NCBI RefSeq assembly: GCF_001183965.1 | Contig: NZ_LFZV01000001.1 | Span: forward strand, 778,942 to 842,941 | Direction of reading: 5' to 3' | DNA length: 64,000 bases | DNA from: Bacillus sp. FJAT-27916 | Lineage (GTDB): Bacteria > Bacillota > Bacilli > Bacillales > Pradoshiaceae | Translations under genes and position numbers: made by a program | Shown here: positions 56,148-64,000 of the stretch, piece by piece | Numbering within the stretch: the stretch's first letter is position 1 | How the letters are laid out: every line of letters begins with the position of its first letter | Notes under the pieces: generated by a model | What the model was told of the DNA's origin: nothing | Database searches by the model: none | The model's input: only the letters and a program-made list of their open reading frames with translations

Positions 56148-56169
56148 ATACATCGGAGGGAACAGGAAC

Positions 56170-57378
56170 ATGACAAAGGAGAAAGTAGTTCTTGCCTATT
56201 CAGGCGGTTTGGATACATCAGTTGCGATTTCATGGTTGAAAGAGAAGGGGTATGACGTAGTAGCCTGCTGCTTGGATGTCGGCGAGGGGAAAGACTTAGA
56301 ATTTATAAAGGACAAAGCCCTCAAGGTAGGAGCTTGCACTTCCTATGTTATAGATGCAAAGGAAGAGTTCGCGAAGGAATTTGCGTTAGTTGCTTTGCAG
56401 GCACATGCATTGTATGAGGGGAAATACCCGCTTGTCTCAGCTCTCTCAAGACCGTTGATTGCAAAGAAGCTTGTTGAGGTAGCAGAGAAGGAGAATGCGG
56501 TTGCCGTTGCCCATGGCTGTACGGGTAAAGGAAATGACCAAGTACGTTTCGAGGTATCTATCCAAGCGTTGAATCCAGAACTGAAGGTGCTAGCGCCAGT
56601 TCGTGAGTGGAGCTGGTCACGTGAAGAGGAAATTCAATATGCGAAGGAAAATAATATTCCCATTCCAATTAATTTAGACAGTCCATATTCCATTGACCAA
56701 AACCTATGGGGACGCAGCAATGAATGCGGTGTTTTAGAAGACCCTTGGGCTGCACCGCCAGAGGGTGCCTATGATCTGACATGTCCATTAGAGAATACAC
56801 CTGATGTGCCTGCTATGGTTGAAATTACTTTTAAAGAAGGGGTTCCAGTCGCATTGAACGGAAAGGAATATCCTTTATCCCAATTGATTCTTACACTTAA
56901 TGATTTAGCCGGAAAGCATGGTGTTGGACGAATTGACCATGTTGAGAACCGTCTTGTCGGAATCAAATCAAGGGAAGTATATGAATGCCCCGGTGCCGTG
57001 ACATTGATTAAGGCACATAAAGAATTGGAAGATTTGACAATGGTGAAGGAATTGGCTCATTTCAAACCTGTTATTGAGAAGAAATTAACGGAGCTTATTT
57101 ATGAAGGCTTATGGTTCTCGCCTCTTAAGGATTCATTGCTTGCCTTCTTGAAGCAGTCGCAAACCCATGTCACAGGGGTTGCGCGTGTGAAGCTGTTCAA
57201 AGGGCATGCAATTGTAGAAGGACGTAAATCTGAGTATTCTCTTTATGATGAGAATTTAGCCACCTATACATCAGCTGATGAGTTTGACCATACAAGTGCG
57301 GTTGGATTTATCAATTTATGGGGCTTGCCAACAAAAGTAAACAGCCAAGTGCATCTCCAAAAGAAGGTGACAGTGTGA
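56170..57378 (+). CDS. argG: Argininosuccinate synthase
   Basis: A 402-residue ATP-dependent ligase joining citrulline and aspartate. It has the PP-loop [14 protein letters not shown] (residues 8-21), [15 protein letters not shown] (citrulline/aspartate site) and [20 protein letters not shown]. The start is ATG 56170 with GGAGGG upstream; the longer frame from 56131 begins inside an ARG box. It is cotranscribed with argH, overlapping by 4 nt, and probably repressed by arginine through AhrC. Confidence 0.96.
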   Translation: MTKEKVVLAYSGGLDTSVAISWLKEKGYDVVACCLDVGEGKDLEFIKDKALKVGACTSYVIDAKEEFAKEFALVALQAHALYEGKYPLVSALSRPLIAKKLVEVAEKENAVAVAHGCTGKGNDQVRFEVSIQALNPELKVLAPVREWSWSREEEIQYAKENNIPIPINLDSPYSIDQNLWGRSNECGVLEDPWAAPPEGAYDLTCPLENTPDVPAMVEITFKEGVPVALNGKEYPLSQLILTLNDLAGKHGVGRIDHVENRLVGIKSREVYECPGAVTLIKAHKELEDLTMVKELAHFKPVIEKKLTELIYEGLWFSPLKDSLLAFLKQSQTHVTGVARVKLFKGHAIVEGRKSEYSLYDENLATYTSADEFDHTSAVGFINLWGLPTKVNSQVHLQKKVTV

Positions 57379-58748
57379 AGAAGCTTTGGGGCGGAAGATT
57401 CACGAAAACAGCTGAAGAATGGATTGATTCCTTCGGTGCTTCCATCTCATTTGACCAAGAACTGGTGATGGAGGACATCGAAGGCAGCCTGGCACATGTG
57501 AAAATGCTGGGTGCCTGCGGAATCATTACGAAGGAAGAGGAAGAATTAATTGAAGGAGGGCTCTCTTCCTTGAAGGCGAAAGCTGAGAAGGGGGAACTCT
57601 CCTTTTCCATTGATTATGAGGACATTCATTTAAATCTTGAAAAGCTATTGATTGACGAAATCGGACCGGTTGGAGGCAAGCTACATACGGCGAGAAGCCG
57701 GAATGATCAAGTGGCAACCGATATGCATCTTTATTTGCGCGGCCAGGTGGAAGAAATCATTGCCACGATTGAAGAGTTTCAGAAAACATTGGTTGATACG
57801 GCTGACAAGCATGTGGAAACCGTTGTGCCTGGATATACTCATTTGCAGCGGGCACAGCCCATTTCACTCGGCCACCACTTCATGGCGTATTTCTGGATGC
57901 TTGAGCGGGATAAAGGCCGGCTTAAGGACAGCCTGAAGAGAATTAATCTTTCCCCGCTTGGTGCAGGTGCTCTCGCAGGGACTACCTTCCCGATTGACCG
58001 TCATATGACCGCTGAGCTGCTCGGGTTTGACGGGATATATGAAAACAGTTTAGATGCTGTGAGCGACCGAGACTTCATTGCGGAATTTCTTCATAATGCC
58101 TCCATCTTGATGATGCATCTCTCCCGCTTCAGTGAGGAAATTATTTTGTGGTCAAGCCAGGAATACCGTTTCATTGAGCTGGATGATACATTTTCAACTG
58201 GGTCGAGCATCATGCCGCAGAAGAAAAACCCGGATATGGCCGAATTAATTCGGGGGAAAACAGGCCGTGTGTATGGCAATGCAGTTGGTCTGATGACTCT
58301 CTTGAAGGGACTGCCTCTTGCCTACAATAAAGATATGCAGGAGGACAAGGAAGGGATGTTCGACACGGTTACAACGGTTAAGGGGTCGCTCAAGATCTTT
58401 AACGGGATGATTGCCACGATGAAAGTCAATACAGCTGTCATGAAGGAAGCTGTTTATCAGGACTTCTCAAATGCAACGGAGCTGGCTGATTATTTGGCGG
58501 CGAAGGGAATTCCGTTCAGGGAAGCCCATGAGATTGTCGGGAAGCTCGTGCTTCATTGCATTCAGCAGGGCTGCTATTTGCTTGATCTGCCGCTATCTGC
58601 GCTTAAAGAGGCCTCTCCGCTCATCGAGGAGGATATCTATGAAGCCTTAAAGCCTGAGGAAGCTGTGCGCAGACGAAACAGTGCAGGCGGGACAGGATTT
58701 ACGCAAGTATCTGCTGCCATTGAGAAGGCAAGGGAATTGTTGAAGTAA
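57375..58748 (+). CDS. argH: Argininosuccinate lyase
   Basis: A 457-residue enzyme of the fumarase/aspartase superfamily releasing arginine and fumarate. It has N-terminal [36 protein letters not shown] and the flexible catalytic loop [15 protein letters not shown]. It starts at GTG 57375 (AAGGTGA upstream), overlapping the argG stop; the 19-codon extension inside argG is not used. Followed by a terminator. Confidence 0.96.
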   Translation: MKKLWGGRFTKTAEEWIDSFGASISFDQELVMEDIEGSLAHVKMLGACGIITKEEEELIEGGLSSLKAKAEKGELSFSIDYEDIHLNLEKLLIDEIGPVGGKLHTARSRNDQVATDMHLYLRGQVEEIIATIEEFQKTLVDTADKHVETVVPGYTHLQRAQPISLGHHFMAYFWMLERDKGRLKDSLKRINLSPLGAGALAGTTFPIDRHMTAELLGFDGIYENSLDAVSDRDFIAEFLHNASILMMHLSRFSEEIILWSSQEYRFIELDDTFSTGSSIMPQKKNPDMAELIRGKTGRVYGNAVGLMTLLKGLPLAYNKDMQEDKEGMFDTVTTVKGSLKIFNGMIATMKVNTAVMKEAVYQDFSNATELADYLAAKGIPFREAHEIVGKLVLHCIQQGCYLLDLPLSALKEASPLIEEDIYEALKPEEAVRRRNSAGGTGFTQVSAAIEKARELLK

Positions 58749-58825
58749 TACTTATTGAAGCATTTAATGTTGAAGGTTTTTACGAAACAGGTGGAAAATG
58801 GATAGGCTTTCCGTTTGATTTCCCA

Positions 58826-58858
58826 ATTAAGAGCTGTGTTCAGCTCTTTTTTTGATAT
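58826..58858 (+). terminator. Terminator of argGH
   Basis: AGAGCTG/CAGCTCT stem with TTTTTTT. Confidence 0.85.
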
Positions 58859-59160
58859 TCCATGAATGAGAAGTATTTCTGTAGTGGAATAAAATGTCAT
58901 ATGAAATGAAAGAAGAGTGATTCCTTATCTAAGAGAGGGCGTTATGCCTGAGAACTTTTCGCCCACTTACTTACTCGTTCATCGCTCATTACGTTCCTAG
59001 TCAATCTTCAAAATCTCAATGGCTTATTCTGAGGAAACGATTGTGGAGTTTGATGTGTAGTAGAAATGACAATGGTTACAAACAATTATAAAAAGTGAAA
59101 AAACTACTACAATTTAAATAAGAAAAATGATACGATAGATTTAGAAAATGATATTGTCTC
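58859..59160. other. Gene-free region upstream of the PTS leader
   Basis: No gene is seen. It must contain the promoter of the PTS operon. A TACGAT -10-like hexamer is at 59131-59136 but I find no good -35. Confidence 0.35.
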
Positions 59161-59162
59161 GC

Positions 59163-59244
59163 ATGTGACTGATACGATCAGGCATGGTGGTAAATCACTA
59201 GGCTGCTAGTAGCCTAGTGATAATTCCGCCATGCCTTTTTTTGT
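59163..59244 (+). promoter_or_regulatory. RAT antiterminator and overlapping terminator of the PTS operon
   Basis: A ribonucleic antiterminator sequence, GTGACTGATACGATCAGGCA (59165-59184), overlaps the 5' arm of a terminator. The outer stem GGCATGGTGG/CCGCCATGCC (59181-59190 with 59226-59235) has an inner 11-bp stem ATCACTAGGCT/AGCCTAGTGAT and a run of seven T. Its sequence is closest to the GlcT-type RAT of ptsG. A BglG-family protein bound to the RAT would block termination. Confidence 0.85.
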
Positions 59245-59299
59245 GCAATGGGATGAAAAAGACTCGATATTACTTTTATACAGAAAGGGGCAATCAAGA

Positions 59300-59770
59300 A
59301 TGGCTTTTGGATTATTTAAGAAAAAAGGGGTAGATTTGTTGGCACCGTTAAACGGTACGATTATTCCTCTTGAGGAGGTTCCCGATCCGGTATTCAGCCA
59401 AAAAATGATGGGGGAGGGTGTGGCAATTCAACCTACAGGAGGACATGTGTATGCGCCATTTAGTGGAGAAATTATTATGATTACCCCTACTAAACACGCT
59501 ATTGCGATTCGGTCTAAATCTGGTGTTGAAGTATTAATACATATAGGTCTTGAAACAGTTTCCTTAAAAGGAGAAGGGTTCAAGCTCGTAGTTAAGGAAG
59601 GTGAGCACGTTGAGAGTGGACAATTGCTGATTGAGATTGATTGGGCATTTTTAGAGGAACACGCGGAGAGTACGATTACTCCTATTATCGTGACCAATAG
59701 TGATAAGAAGATTACCTTTCGCAGCAAGGGTGCTGGTATTCAAGGGGAGACAGTCTTGATGACCATTTAA
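59300..59770 (+). CDS. PTS EIIA component, glucose family (Crr-like)
   Basis: A 156-residue cytosolic EIIA of the Glc superfamily. The two active-site histidines are spaced 15 residues apart: His66 in PTKHAIAI and phosphorylated His81 in VLIHIGLETV. It also has KGEGF and a C-terminal VIVTN-type strand. It passes phosphate from HPr to the EIIB of the adjacent transporter. ATG 59300 has AAAGGGG; the 23-codon extension would start inside the terminator hairpin. Confidence 0.92.
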   Translation: MAFGLFKKKGVDLLAPLNGTIIPLEEVPDPVFSQKMMGEGVAIQPTGGHVYAPFSGEIIMITPTKHAIAIRSKSGVEVLIHIGLETVSLKGEGFKLVVKEGEHVESGQLLIEIDWAFLEEHAESTITPIIVTNSDKKITFRSKGAGIQGETVLMTI

Positions 59771-59902
59771 ACGATTGATAAATGGATTTTAAGGAGGTGG
59801 TGCTGAAAGTTAATAATTCGAAGGTAGCGCTTTCGTAAAATGGCCAGCTATATGGCTGGAAAGAGTATTTTCAGTCAAAAATGAAGAATTGGAGGGAGTA
59901 AA

Positions 59903-61354
59903 GTGAAGAAATATTTTCAAAGACTTGGTAGTTCGTTGATGTTACCGGTTGCTGTTTTACCTGCAGCTGCTATTTTGATGGGTATCGGTTACTGGATTGA
60001 CCCAAGCGGCTGGGGTGCTGACAGTCCGGTGGCAGCCTTCTTAATCAAAGCTGGGTCCTCCATCATTGACAATATTCCAATCTTGTTTGCAGTCGGTGTA
60101 GCGCTGGGTATGTCAAAGGAAAAGGATGGATCTGCCGCTTTAAGTGGTTTAGTTGCTTATTTAGTCGTAACAACCTTGCTATCACCTGATTCCGTTGCAA
60201 TGCTAAAGGGAATCGAGGTAGAAAGTGTAGATCCTGGATTTGGTAAGATTGGTAATGCGTTTGTTGGAATTATAGCCGGTATCGTAGCGTCAAATATGTA
60301 TAATCGATTTAGTCATGTTAAGCTTCCGGATGCGCTCGCTTTCTTTAGTGGGAAACGTTTAGTGCCAATTATGACAGCTGTATCCATGTTGGTTGTTTCC
60401 GTTATTTTATTCTTTATTTGGCCGCCGGTTTATTCTGGACTCGTTTCCTTTGGTGAAGGAATTGCCAAATTGGGAGCAGCAGGGGCTGGTCTATATGGAT
60501 TCTTCAATAGATTATTGATTCCTACTGGTTTACACCATGCGTTAAACTCAGTATTCTGGTTTGATGTTGCAGGTATTAATGACATCGGTAACTTCTGGTC
60601 CGGAAAGGGTGTAAAAGGTGTTACTGGAATGTATCAAGCAGGCTTCTTCCCGGTAATGATGTTTGGTTTGCCTGCTGCTGGATTGGCCATGTATCACACA
60701 GCTAAAACAAAAAATAAAAAACAGGTTGCTTCCTTAATGATTGCTGCTGGTTTTGCTGCTTTCTTTACTGGTGTAACTGAGCCTCTTGAGTTTGCGTTTA
60801 TGTTTGCAGCTCCATTATTATACGTCGTTCATGCTGCATTGACAGGTATTTCTCTTGCTATCGCTGCCACTTTCCATTGGACAGCAGGCTTTGGTTTCAG
60901 TGCCGGTTTAGTCGACTTTGTTCTAAGTTCCAGACTGCCTCTTGCTAATCAACCATATATGTTGATTGTACAGGGCTTGGTTTTTGCGGTTATTTATTAT
61001 TTCTTATTCCGTTTTATTATTGTGAAGTTCAATCTTAATACTCCAGGACGTGGAGAAGAGCTTGATACAGAAGCCGAAGAAGCTTCTGCTGGTTCTGCAG
61101 ACAATAAGTTTGCTGCGCAAGCTAAAATCATCTATGAAGGTTTGGGCGGTAAAGAAAATATCGTTTCTGTTGATAACTGTGCAACACGTCTTAGACTTGA
61201 AGTTAAAGATATGGATGCAGTGGATCAGACTAAAATCAAATCAACTGGTGTTCCTGGTATTAAAGTGACTGGACGTGAAAGTCTGCAAGTCATTGTAGGT
61301 ACAAGCGTTCAATTTGTGGCAGATGAGTTGAAAAAAATAGTCAAAAATAGTTAA
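59903..61354 (+). CDS. PTS EIIBC transporter, N-acetylglucosamine/glucose type (NagP-like)
   Basis: A 483-residue membrane permease. EIIC (about residues 1-380, roughly ten helices) has LPDALAFFSGKRLVPIMTA, IPTGLHHALNSVFWF and the sugar-site ITEP-like GVTEPLEFAF. EIIB is C-terminal, with the phosphocysteine in DNCATRLRLEV (Cys426). Similarity is higher to GlcNAc permeases (NagE/NagP) than to PtsG by eye, but the GlcT-like RAT would suit glucose, so the sugar is open. It starts at GTG 59903 behind GGAGGGAG. A 130-nt gap with a CCAGC/GCTGG hairpin separates it from the EIIA gene. Confidence 0.88.
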   Translation: MKKYFQRLGSSLMLPVAVLPAAAILMGIGYWIDPSGWGADSPVAAFLIKAGSSIIDNIPILFAVGVALGMSKEKDGSAALSGLVAYLVVTTLLSPDSVAMLKGIEVESVDPGFGKIGNAFVGIIAGIVASNMYNRFSHVKLPDALAFFSGKRLVPIMTAVSMLVVSVILFFIWPPVYSGLVSFGEGIAKLGAAGAGLYGFFNRLLIPTGLHHALNSVFWFDVAGINDIGNFWSGKGVKGVTGMYQAGFFPVMMFGLPAAGLAMYHTAKTKNKKQVASLMIAAGFAAFFTGVTEPLEFAFMFAAPLLYVVHAALTGISLAIAATFHWTAGFGFSAGLVDFVLSSRLPLANQPYMLIVQGLVFAVIYYFLFRFIIVKFNLNTPGRGEELDTEAEEASAGSADNKFAAQAKIIYEGLGGKENIVSVDNCATRLRLEVKDMDAVDQTKIKSTGVPGIKVTGRESLQVIVGTSVQFVADELKKIVKNS

Positions 61355-61371
61355 AAACACTAGATTTGCAG

Positions 61372-61417
61372 GAAAAAGCTCGTTCCATTTTCAATTGGAA
61401 CGAGCTTTTCTGTTTTT
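61372..61417. terminator. Bidirectional terminator between the PTS and antiterminator genes
   Basis: AAAAGCTCGTTCCA/TGGAACGAGCTTTT stem, T-tails both ways. Confidence 0.92.
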
Positions 61418-61472
61418 ATATTCTTTCTTGATAGTACCTAATCAATTCTATCAAGTGTTCAGTTTATTCATA

Positions 61473-62297
61473 TTAACCTTTTCTGCTCCGTAATCTCTCT
61501 ATATGTATCGTAATATAGCCAATCTCCTCTGTTGAAAGAAGGAGGCCATGCTGTTGGAATAGATGCTCTGCTATTGTTTCGGCACAATTGTAGGATGCTG
61601 GAAATTTCTTGCGTACCATGATAAGCATCTCCTCGTCCATTGTTCTCTCCATAGTTTCATCGGTTCTATACAGTGTATAGCGAAGGTGAGTAATTAGCCG
61701 CTCATAGGAAAGTCCACCCTCCTCTAAATGGATGGAGAAATAATCCTGGATAATATGTATGATTTCATTAATGATGGAAGTCTGGCGCAGGGAAACCTGC
61801 AAATTCCCAGATGGAACAGATGCGGTATGAAGATGGAGCGCGATAAACGCAGCTTCATCTATCGGCATTCGAATACCTATTTTATCCTCAATATAATTAA
61901 TGGCCCAGATACCTATATCGAACTCCTTTTTATATAAGATTCTTATTTCTGAAAGGAGTTTATTTTTTATAAAAATACCATTCTCGTAGCGTTCAATCGC
62001 AAATGAAAGGTGGTCTGCTAGAGCAATAAAGATATGTGGGTTTAATTTAACTTGTAGACTATCCTCGGCATGCTGAATAATTTCTTGTGTTAAAGCCATA
62101 TGTTCAACGGAAATTTGAGGTAAAAGCTGTTCGGCATGATTGTCATTTTTCATCACAAACAGTTTATCGATTTTATTTCGATTGATGAGGTCGTTTTTCC
62201 CTTTATTGAACGCTATGCCAGAGCCGATTACAATCTTTTCCTGATTATCTTCCACGACAATTGCAGCATTATTATTTAAGATTTTCTTTATTTTCAT
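61473..62297 (-). CDS. BglG/LicT-family transcriptional antiterminator
   Basis: A 274-residue RNA-binding antiterminator. It has an N-terminal CAT domain (about 1-55, MKIKKILNNNAAIVVEDNQE then IGSGIAFNKG), PRD1 (about 70-170; His in ALADHLSFAI and ALHLHTA) and PRD2 (about 175-274; THLRYTLYR, YITIHIERL). PTS phosphorylation of PRD histidines couples activity to sugar flow. It is convergent with the PTS pair, whose leader has a RAT, so it is the obvious regulator. Its CAT domain looks LicT/SacT-like while the RAT looks GlcT-like. Confidence 0.9.
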   Translation of the reverse strand: MKIKKILNNNAAIVVEDNQEKIVIGSGIAFNKGKNDLINRNKIDKLFVMKNDNHAEQLLPQISVEHMALTQEIIQHAEDSLQVKLNPHIFIALADHLSFAIERYENGIFIKNKLLSEIRILYKKEFDIGIWAINYIEDKIGIRMPIDEAAFIALHLHTASVPSGNLQVSLRQTSIINEIIHIIQDYFSIHLEEGGLSYERLITHLRYTLYRTDETMERTMDEEMLIMVRKKFPASYNCAETIAEHLFQQHGLLLSTEEIGYITIHIERLRSRKG

Positions 62298-62626
62298 TCC
62301 TCTTCACCTCCTGCAATACAAATTGATAGAGAAGCTGGTACTTTTATCATAGTAAACTAGAAAGTGTATGTATTAATCATAGCAGGAATATGATGTTTTT
62401 TGTCGAAATATATAGAAAAAGAGGAGAATTCGTTATAACCAATGATGGGGGACTATGGATGCGTGCATTATGGTTATGACCTTTTGCTCTTGTGTGAATT
62501 TGTAATCATATTCTCCCAGAGCGATGAAATGGAATTAGCTATATTGATTTTTTGTTATTTGATGTTGCTTATAAATGTCTTTGTTAAATACAAGGAAGAT
62601 ACCTGAATGAATAAAGGGAGATGGAT
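62298..62626. other. Intergenic region between divergent genes
   Basis: AT-rich, holding the promoters of the antiterminator and hypothetical genes. Nothing else is recognised apart from a loose inverted repeat around 62435-62478. Confidence 0.35.
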
Positions 62627-62959
62627 ATGAATCTTTTTACTACATATGAGGCACATAATCCTAAAGAATTATTAGCTGGATTAGAGGAGAAATTTGATTA
62701 TATACTCATTAAAGGCGACTACTTCAAAGAGGTCAAAAGGATAATGGATACACATTTAACGGAGAACGAGCGTCTAGGGGTTGAACTAGGTGGAGGTGGT
62801 GCCATTACGCTTCTCATTTATGCTTTAGATATAGGAAGAGATTTATTCAGCAATGGAGATAAAACAAATAAAAAAATCGACCAAAAGTTAAAATTATATA
62901 AAGTGAAAAAGATGACCGATGAAGGATTATTGTTGAGCTTAAGACAGTTAGATTATTAG
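62627..62959 (+). CDS. Hypothetical protein (110 aa)
   Basis: A mixed-charge protein with N-terminal MNLFTTYEAHNPKELLAGLE, a short weakly hydrophobic glycine-rich segment (GVELGGGGAITLLIYALDIG, about residues 52-71) and a lysine-rich C-terminal half. ATG 62627 is 6 nt from AAAGGGAG; ATG 62621 abuts it. It has its own terminator downstream. Family not recognised. Confidence 0.65.
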   Translation: MNLFTTYEAHNPKELLAGLEEKFDYILIKGDYFKEVKRIMDTHLTENERLGVELGGGGAITLLIYALDIGRDLFSNGDKTNKKIDQKLKLYKVKKMTDEGLLLSLRQLDY

Positions 62960-63112
62960 GACGTGTTTTCTGGAACATATACTAATCAGTGCTTATAGAT
63001 CTTCTATACAGCAGGAACATTTATTAAACTGTTCAGATGCTTGTGAACGAGCTAGCGGACAGCTGATAACATCTCAACATAATTCTTCTTGTTCCAATCA
63101 ATTCAACTAACT

Positions 63113-63158
63113 TTTAAGAGCCTTACTGCCTATCAGACGTAGTAAGGCTCTTCTTTAT
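63113..63158 (+). terminator. Terminator of the 62627-62959 gene
   Basis: AAGAGCCTTACT/AGTAAGGCTCTT stem with TCTTTATT, about 150 nt after the stop. Between 62960 and 63112 I see no gene. Confidence 0.8.
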
Positions 63159-63217
63159 TGTAGGTAATCAGCTCTATTATCGCACTGCTCATTGATCTTG
63201 TGCGATGTAATGCCAAA

Positions 63218-63265
63218 TGAAAAAGCCGACCCAAAAGCCCGCTGAATGGGTTTTGGGTCAGCTCG
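63218..63265 (-). terminator. Terminator of the universal stress protein gene
   Basis: GACCCAAAA/TTTTGGGTC long stem ending in CTTTTTC on the minus strand. Confidence 0.88.
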
Positions 63266-63285
63266 TGTATGCTGAAATTTTTTGG

Positions 63286-63741
63286 TTATTTGCTGTCTTT
63301 TTCATCAGAGCGAACGACAATTACGTCGCAGCTCGCATAACGGATGATATGCTCAGAAACAGAGCCGATGAAGAAACGTTCGACTGCATTCAGACCTGTA
63401 GCACCGCAGACAATCAAATCAATATTATGTTTCTTCGAAATGTCCTTAGGAATTTTCACCTTAGGAGAACCAAATTCGATGCAAATTTCTACTTTTTCGA
63501 CGCCTGCATCCAAGGCTGTTTTTTTGTACTCTTCTAAAAGGTCTTTTGCATATTGCTCAGCACTTTCAGTGATTGAGATACTGTAGGCCTCAACCGCTGC
63601 AAAAGTACGATTGTCCACCACATGTGTCAAAACAAGTGTGGCATGGTTACGCTTAGCGATGTCGATGGATTTTTTGAATGCCCATTCGGCCTCCTGGGAA
63701 CCATCAACTGCAACAAGGATATTATTATAGGATAACGCCAT
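63286..63741 (-). CDS. Universal stress protein (UspA family)
   Basis: A 151-residue single Usp domain, of the ATP-binding type. It has N-terminal ILVAVDGSQEAEWAF, and the nucleotide loop GATGLNAVERFFIGSVSEHI (G-2X-G-9X-GS pattern, about residues 112-131), ending DVIVVRSDE. Strong AAGGAGGAG ribosome site. In 63742-64000 I see only an AT-rich promoter region (a minus-strand TATAAT-like hexamer near 63770) and no gene. Confidence 0.92.
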   Translation of the reverse strand: MALSYNNILVAVDGSQEAEWAFKKSIDIAKRNHATLVLTHVVDNRTFAAVEAYSISITESAEQYAKDLLEEYKKTALDAGVEKVEICIEFGSPKVKIPKDISKKHNIDLIVCGATGLNAVERFFIGSVSEHIIRYASCDVIVVRSDEKDSK

Positions 63742-64000
63742 ATTAATCTCCTCCTTTTATTATATATCTATTATACTATAAAACATTTCGAATAGTGGCA
63801 ATATTATATGGAAATATAGTGAACATTACATTAAGTTATGGAATTTTAGATGGTTTTGTCATAAGAACACAGATGAAGAACCTTGATGAGTCACTGAGAG
63901 TTTTATGTTTTAACCAAATCTTTGATAGATGAAGAATGAGAAAGGCGGGACAAAGTGTAGGAATGATGCAAAGGGTTAATATTATATTTAAATATTAACA

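Noticed and set aside
59231-59299. N-terminal extension of the EIIA gene
   Set aside because: It would begin within the terminator hairpin of the RAT leader; the ribosome site points to ATG 59300.

Overview
The window is chromosomal DNA from a low-to-moderate GC, endospore-forming Firmicute of the Bacillaceae. Three things support this. The gene order follows the Bacillus subtilis ytlR/amyX-to-argGH region. There are alpha/beta-type SASP (sspA), gerW/ytfJ and ytxGHJ genes. Regulatory sites are of Bacillus type: a T-box, CcpA cre sites, and SigA, SigB and SigG promoters. I cannot name the species. I see no rRNA, tRNA, CRISPR array, insertion sequence or prophage.

Layout. 0-6.4 kb: lipid kinase, pullulanase, phosphotransferase, ytzH, trmB and ytnP lactonase. 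6.4-7.0 kb: a gene-free stretch with a 20-21 bp periodic GCCC(A/T)TAA array. 7.0-12.2 kb: PepSY protein, M42 aminopeptidase, NTPase, niacin transporter with a probable NiaR operator, ytpP and ytpQ. 12.3-22.6 kb: DNA translocase SftA, murC, M29 aminopeptidase, the SigB-type ytxGHJ operon, DAHP synthase/chorismate mutase and ccpA. 22.6-27.1 kb: acuCBA, with acsA divergent from it. 27.2-29.9 kb: a PepSY protein divergent from a YkoGH-like two-component system. 30.2-36.9 kb: class A PBP, T-box tyrS, rpsD with a leader, and a GAF-type methionine sulfoxide reductase. 37.0-49.4 kb: refZ, hisJ, ezrA, nifZ-thiI, sspA, acyl-CoA synthetase, NAD kinase, sppA-yteJ, ytfIJ and tpx. 49.6-52.0 kb: ytxK and ackA. 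52.1-54.1 kb: an accessory patch with two broken small genes, a nucleoside deoxyribosyltransferase and a membrane protein. 54.2-58.8 kb: an EcsC-family gene, moaB and argGH. 59.1-62.3 kb: a PTS locus (RAT antiterminator, EIIA, GlcNAc/glucose-type EIIBC, BglG-family antiterminator). 62.6-64 kb: a hypothetical gene and a universal stress protein.

How the genes fit together. The clearest theme is acetate and carbon-overflow metabolism. ccpA sits 2.8 kb from the acu/acsA cluster. A consensus cre precedes ackA and near-consensus cre sites lie in the acuA-acsA region, so acetate production (AckA) and re-use (AcsA, with AcuA acetylation control) are probably set by the same regulator. Other units are wall synthesis and division (murC, class A PBP, ezrA, refZ, sftA), aromatic and arginine biosynthesis (aroA, hisJ, argGH), tRNA sulfuration (nifZ-thiI) and stress response (ytxGHJ, tpx, usp).

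Novelty. Most of the window is ordinary core genome and I do not see a clear new multi-gene system. The most unusual items are the phased repeat array at 6.5-6.9 kb, the decaying gene pair next to the deoxyribosyltransferase at 52.2-52.7 kb, an uncharacterised small-ORF/terminator unit at 36.0-36.2 kb, and the recent 129-bp triplication inside sftA.
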